NCBI GenBank assembly: GCA_036554605.1
Contig: DATBMY010000437.1
Span: 1-8,914 of the forward strand
DNA: 8,914 nt
Source of the DNA: DATBMY01 sp036554605
GTDB lineage: Bacteria; Acidobacteriota; Blastocatellia; UBA7656
Direction of reading: 5' to 3'
The notes under the pieces are model-generated. The model ran no database searches, was not told the origin of the DNA, and worked only from the letters and a program-made list of their open reading frames with translations. The position numbers were made by a program, and so were the translations under genes. Within the stretch, counting starts at the first letter, position 1. Every line of letters starts with the position of its first letter. This document shows positions 6,120 through 8,914 of the stretch, one piece after another.

Positions 6120-6207
6120 CGCTTGTTATTGGAATTAGGCACAAGTATCTTGCCGGTCGCCTAGTCAGTGGTGGCAGCGAGCGAAAGGTTTCAAGTTTTT
6201 GAATCTC

Positions 6208-8682
6208 TTATATGCTTCTGCGGATCAGGTAAGAGGTCTTTATAAAGAAGGTTCGCCCGTTTCGCCGCCAACCGCGCTCGTGCTGGCCTGTAAACGGGTT
6301 GAAGCCGTTGATATGCGAGTCGTCGTTATAGCCGACGTACAACGACGTTCCGGGGTTCGGGTTCCAACCGAAAAGGTACTGCCCGCGCACGCTCGCCGCG
6401 AGTGAATCATAATCGACCCGCACCCTCACAAAAGTAAACCTTGTAAACTGGTATGTCCCGCGCAGCGAGTATATGTTGTCGATAAAGACATCGCGGCCGG
6501 TGTCGTTGCGCCTGAAGCGGTTCCGGTCATAGTTTATCGAGAGACGAAGCTCAGAGACCGGCTGGTATGTAAAGCCCGCGCTGATGTCGCGCGTATTGGC
6601 CGGGCCCGGGTCGAGCGCGGCGTTCGGGTCGGCAAGCGCCGCCGGGCTTACGCGCGGGAAGCGCGGGCCCGCCCCGAAATCGAGGTCGAAGACGTTCCAG
6701 CGATGGCCGACGAAGAAGTTGCCTGAATACTTCTGCGAAGGGTTTGTCGATATCGATATGCCAACCCAGCGGCCGTGGATTGACCGCTCCGAATCATCGC
6801 CGAAAAAGGCTCCGCTTCTTGTCGCGCTGCGGCGCGGCCCGAACTCCTCTTCAAATACTCGTGAATAAAAATCCCCGCCGCTGACGTTCAGCCAGGTCTG
6901 CCGGGTGAACTGGACCGATGAATCCACAAAAGATTCGCGGTCCTGGAGCCGTCCTTTCCAGTCCCAGTTAAAGCTGTTGCCGAAAAACGTTCTCCAGCCC
7001 ACCAGCGTCGCCTTCGGCCTCGGGTCGATGCTGTAGCGAAAATATGATCCCTGATAATTCGTGTCCGTGCGGCGGACGAATCCCACGTCGGCGCGGTAAT
7101 CCCGCGTTCGCCCCTGCCCTTCTATCGAGTAGCCGAAGTTTCGCCCGGTGAAATCGTAATTCCAGAAATAACCGAAGGCATTCCCGGTCCTGTAGAGGCT
7201 CTGGCCCAGATCGGGGTCGAAGAAAAACTGCCGGGACGTTGTGCCGAGCGCCTGAAACGTAAACGTAGTCTGCTTGTCTATTCGAAAATGGCCGTCGACG
7301 CCGCCCAGCTGGTTGCGCTTCTCGATAAAGTTATAACTGGTCGCGATCAGCCCGAGGCTCGATTCCGTTCCCACATCTCGCTTGACGCGCAAAACGCCGA
7401 TGTAGGCATTCTTGTCGACGAAGCGGGCTATGCTTTGAAAGATAAGCGGGTCCGATTTCTCTTCATCGCTGAAATCTCCCGGCGCATTGTCGCTCGCCAT
7501 CAGCACCCCGAATGATGTGCGCCCCTGCTTGCCGCTCAGCTTCACTGCGAAGTCCGGGTCAATGATTGTGCGGGTGTGGACCGCCTGAAGCGGCGTGCCG
7601 AATATGTCCGCGCCTTCCAGGAAAAAGGGGCGCTTCTCTTCGAAGAAGATCGGGAATCTCTGATTCGCGGTGACAACTGGCGCATCGGCCTCGACCTGCG
7701 CGAAGTCGGGATTCGCGGCGAAATCGAGCGTTATCGTGGGAGTGATACCGTACTTTACCGTCACGCCGGGGTCGGCCCTCAAAGGCTTGTTGACGAACCG
7801 GCCCGGGTCGAGCGTGCCCGGATTATTTATAACGGCCGCAAGCGGCAGGGCGCGAACTCTCTGGCCTGTTTCGGAAAGCGTGAGCGTCGGGATGACCTCA
7901 AGCGTGCTCTCGTTGGAGAGTCCCTCAAGACCGGTTATGTGACCGGCCTGCGCCAGAAGGCTCGATTTGTTGCGAAAGAGCGGCATCCAGGAATTCTGCT
8001 CGTTGTCGAACCGCTTGATGCGGCGAAACGCATGAAAGCCCCACAACTTGCCCTTGCCCGCTTCGTAACGCAGCGACTTGAATGGGATCGCCACTTCGAC
8101 CACGTACCCGTTCTCGCTCAGCGCGCCTTTCGATTCCATCACGATGTCGAGGCTGTAGTCTTCGCCCCCGCTCGACGAGATTATCCCGTCGGCCTGTATT
8201 CCGTAAGGATTGAATACCAGCGCGTAGCCCTTTCGCCTGTCGTTGTAAGTATCAAGAAAGACGCTTACCGTGTCGTCTTCAAATATCGCGTCGCGTTTGG
8301 CAACCGTAGCGCGAACCTTGCTCGGATCATCAAAGGCCCGAAAAGCGAAGTATAGATGAGTGCTGTCGTACCCGATCAGCAGTTCCGTCGGCTGCGACGG
8401 CGCGATGTTATCGCCGGGCTGCGTCTGGTAGAAATCCTTCAGCACTCGCGCGGGTTTCCACGCATCCTCATCAATCTTGCCGTCGATTGTGGGCCTGGAG
8501 GAGAGTCGCGGGATCGTAACCGGCTGCGCCTTTTCCGGCGGGAGCGTGATGGCGGAGCCCGTCGAGGTGTCCCTCATTGCCGGTTGCGCGGCGGCGTTAT
8601 CAAATGACAGGATGGAAAACAGGATTATTAAACCCAGACGCCCCGCGAGCATTGATATTGACTTGAATCTCGATCCAGACAT
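6208..8682 (-). CDS. DUF5916 outer-membrane protein with N-terminal CBM9-like domain
   Basis: This 824-residue protein has a signal peptide (about 1-33: basic start, hydrophobic LGLIILFSILSF, ending NAAAQ). Residues 55-235 match the carbohydrate-family-9-like binding fold: RPTIDGKIDEDAWKPA (63-78), LLIGYDSTHLYFAFRAFD (101-118), FEDDTVSVFLDT (134-145) and NGYVVEVAIPFKSL (191-204). From about 255 to the end it is DUF5916, with the hallmark FPIFFEEKRPFFLEGADIFG (343-362). Many alternating-hydrophobic, aromatic-rich strands follow (e.g. 427-450, 506-521, 653-670, 745-783, 810-820), as in a 16-strand or larger outer-membrane barrel. No enzyme active site is recognisable. The family is usually annotated as a membrane protein of unknown function; a role in binding or passing a carbohydrate is plausible but inferred. 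ATG 8682 is chosen over TTG 8688; neither has a Shine-Dalgarno sequence. It is the first gene of the envelope cluster. Confidence 0.88.
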   Translation of the reverse strand: MSGSRFKSISMLAGRLGLIILFSILSFDNAAAQPAMRDTSTGSAITLPPEKAQPVTIPRLSSRPTIDGKIDEDAWKPARVLKDFYQTQPGDNIAPSQPTELLIGYDSTHLYFAFRAFDDPSKVRATVAKRDAIFEDDTVSVFLDTYNDRRKGYALVFNPYGIQADGIISSSGGEDYSLDIVMESKGALSENGYVVEVAIPFKSLRYEAGKGKLWGFHAFRRIKRFDNEQNSWMPLFRNKSSLLAQAGHITGLEGLSNESTLEVIPTLTLSETGQRVRALPLAAVINNPGTLDPGRFVNKPLRADPGVTVKYGITPTITLDFAANPDFAQVEADAPVVTANQRFPIFFEEKRPFFLEGADIFGTPLQAVHTRTIIDPDFAVKLSGKQGRTSFGVLMASDNAPGDFSDEEKSDPLIFQSIARFVDKNAYIGVLRVKRDVGTESSLGLIATSYNFIEKRNQLGGVDGHFRIDKQTTFTFQALGTTSRQFFFDPDLGQSLYRTGNAFGYFWNYDFTGRNFGYSIEGQGRTRDYRADVGFVRRTDTNYQGSYFRYSIDPRPKATLVGWRTFFGNSFNWDWKGRLQDRESFVDSSVQFTRQTWLNVSGGDFYSRVFEEEFGPRRSATRSGAFFGDDSERSIHGRWVGISISTNPSQKYSGNFFVGHRWNVFDLDFGAGPRFPRVSPAALADPNAALDPGPANTRDISAGFTYQPVSELRLSINYDRNRFRRNDTGRDVFIDNIYSLRGTYQFTRFTFVRVRVDYDSLAASVRGQYLFGWNPNPGTSLYVGYNDDSHINGFNPFTGQHERGWRRNGRTFFIKTSYLIRRSI

Positions 8683-8705
8683 TAACAATATTTAGTACGC
8701 AGCTG

Positions 8706-8738
8706 AATATATAAGAGTTACGTCGGTAACAACTCTTA
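8706..8738 (-). promoter_or_regulatory. Candidate promoter and operator of the envelope cluster
   Basis: TAAGAGTT (8712-8719) and AACTCTTA (8731-8738) are perfect 8-bp inverted repeats, with centres 19 bp apart (about two helical turns). Inside them GTTAC (8717-8721) and GTAAC (8726-8730) form a second inverted pair. On the minus strand TTGTTA (8732-8727) and TATATT (8711-8706), spaced 15 nt, could be -35 and -10 boxes, with the inverted repeat lying over the -35 and the spacer. The short spacer weakens the promoter call; the dyad suggests binding by a dimeric regulator. Transcription would start close to the ATG, giving a leader of under 20 nt. Confidence 0.35.
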
Positions 8739-8780
8739 GACGCACCGGGAGCTTATTTTGTTTCATAATGCTTGGATAAA

Positions 8781-8816
8781 AAGAGGCGGGCGATCTTAAT
8801 AGACCGCCCACCCTTT
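8781..8816 (-). terminator. Rho-independent terminator, possibly bidirectional
   Basis: GGGCGATC (8788-8795) and GACCGCCC (8802-8809) pair over 8 bp with one A-C mismatch around the loop TTAATA. On the minus strand the stem is followed within 3 nt by TCTTTTTAT. On the plus strand it is followed by ACCCTTTTG, so weak termination that way is also possible. It lies 10 nt beyond the stop codon of the partial gene at the right edge, which it would terminate. Confidence 0.7.
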
Positions 8817-8825
8817 TGTGAGCGT

Positions 8826-8914
8826 TCAACCCTGAATTGTGAATTGAAGCCTATCACTGGTTTTTTCGATTGCCCATAAATATGTCCCGAATGACTGGAA
8901 TTGAGGGACGAATC
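8826..8914 (-). CDS. C-terminal end of an unidentified upstream gene (partial)
   Basis: One minus-strand frame is open from the right edge to a TGA at 8828-8826. The last 28 or so residues end in FGTYLWAIEK, TSDRLQF and TIQG. The other two frames give less plausible peptides, or stop early. The mixed composition looks protein-like, and a hairpin terminator follows 10 nt after the stop, as expected for a gene end. The fragment is too short to name a family. The call depends on the terminator context as much as on the ORF. Confidence 0.45.
   Translation of the reverse strand, partial: FVPQFQSFGTYLWAIEKTSDRLQFTIQG

Noticed and set aside
6109..6144. TTG start at 6144 for the DUF4097-like gene
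   Set aside because: The added 12 residues precede a normal signal peptide, and the strong GGAGG site serves ATG 6108.
7576..8355. A 259-codon open frame on the plus strand
   Set aside because: It is antisense to the well-supported DUF5916 gene, has arginine-rich, domain-free content and follows the GC bias of the opposite codons; a shadow frame.

Overview
The window carries six complete genes, all on the minus strand, plus what looks like the 3' end of a seventh entering from the right edge. The inferred host is a Gram-negative (diderm) bacterium. The secreted proteins have Sec signal peptides, one gene encodes a predicted outer-membrane beta-barrel, and there is a type IV pilus motor. The moderately GC-rich, GCG/CGC-loaded coding style, the DUF5916/CBM9-like protein, the DUF4097-like protein and the intergenic heptamer repeats would fit an Acidobacteriota lineage. 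That assignment is an inference from gene content; no rRNA or other marker is present. No mobile element, tRNA, rRNA or CRISPR array was found.

Layout, read in the direction of transcription (right to left): (1) 8826-8914, the C-terminal end of an unidentified gene, followed by a rho-independent-type terminator at about 8781-8816. (2) An envelope cluster: a DUF5916/CBM9-like outer-membrane protein (6208-8682), a DUF4097-type putative beta-solenoid protein (5302-6108) and a tandem-PDZ secreted protein (4188-5210). The gaps are about 90-100 nt, and all three proteins carry signal peptides. (3) A 289-nt intergenic region with a large inverted-repeat element made of 7-bp units (4001-4184), then a promoter and operator region (3906-3985). 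(4) A phosphate-uptake operon: a DUF47/PhoU-like protein (3281-3892) and a PiT-family phosphate permease (2223-3281), which overlap by one base (TAATG). (5) A 381-nt region with a perfect TTGACA -35 box and a foldable sequence that could be a long leader, then the PilB/GspE-type pilus assembly ATPase (99-1841), followed directly by a second heptamer-type hairpin (12-97).

The features most worth attention are these. Two inverted-repeat elements built on a strict 7-nt period around RTCAGRG each begin 1-3 nt after a stop codon. TGTNACA repeats 11 bp apart, together with a perfect 10-bp inverted repeat, overlap the promoter of the DUF47-pit operon and resemble a Pho box placed for repression. Two exactly spaced 24-residue c-di-GMP-binding-type motifs sit at the PilB N-terminus. 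The three-gene secreted/outer-membrane cluster has no assigned function. In three genes the longest reading frame starts at GTG or TTG, but the sequence supports a later ATG; two of these are backed by strong Shine-Dalgarno matches. I see no clear sign of a wholly new defence or mobile system.
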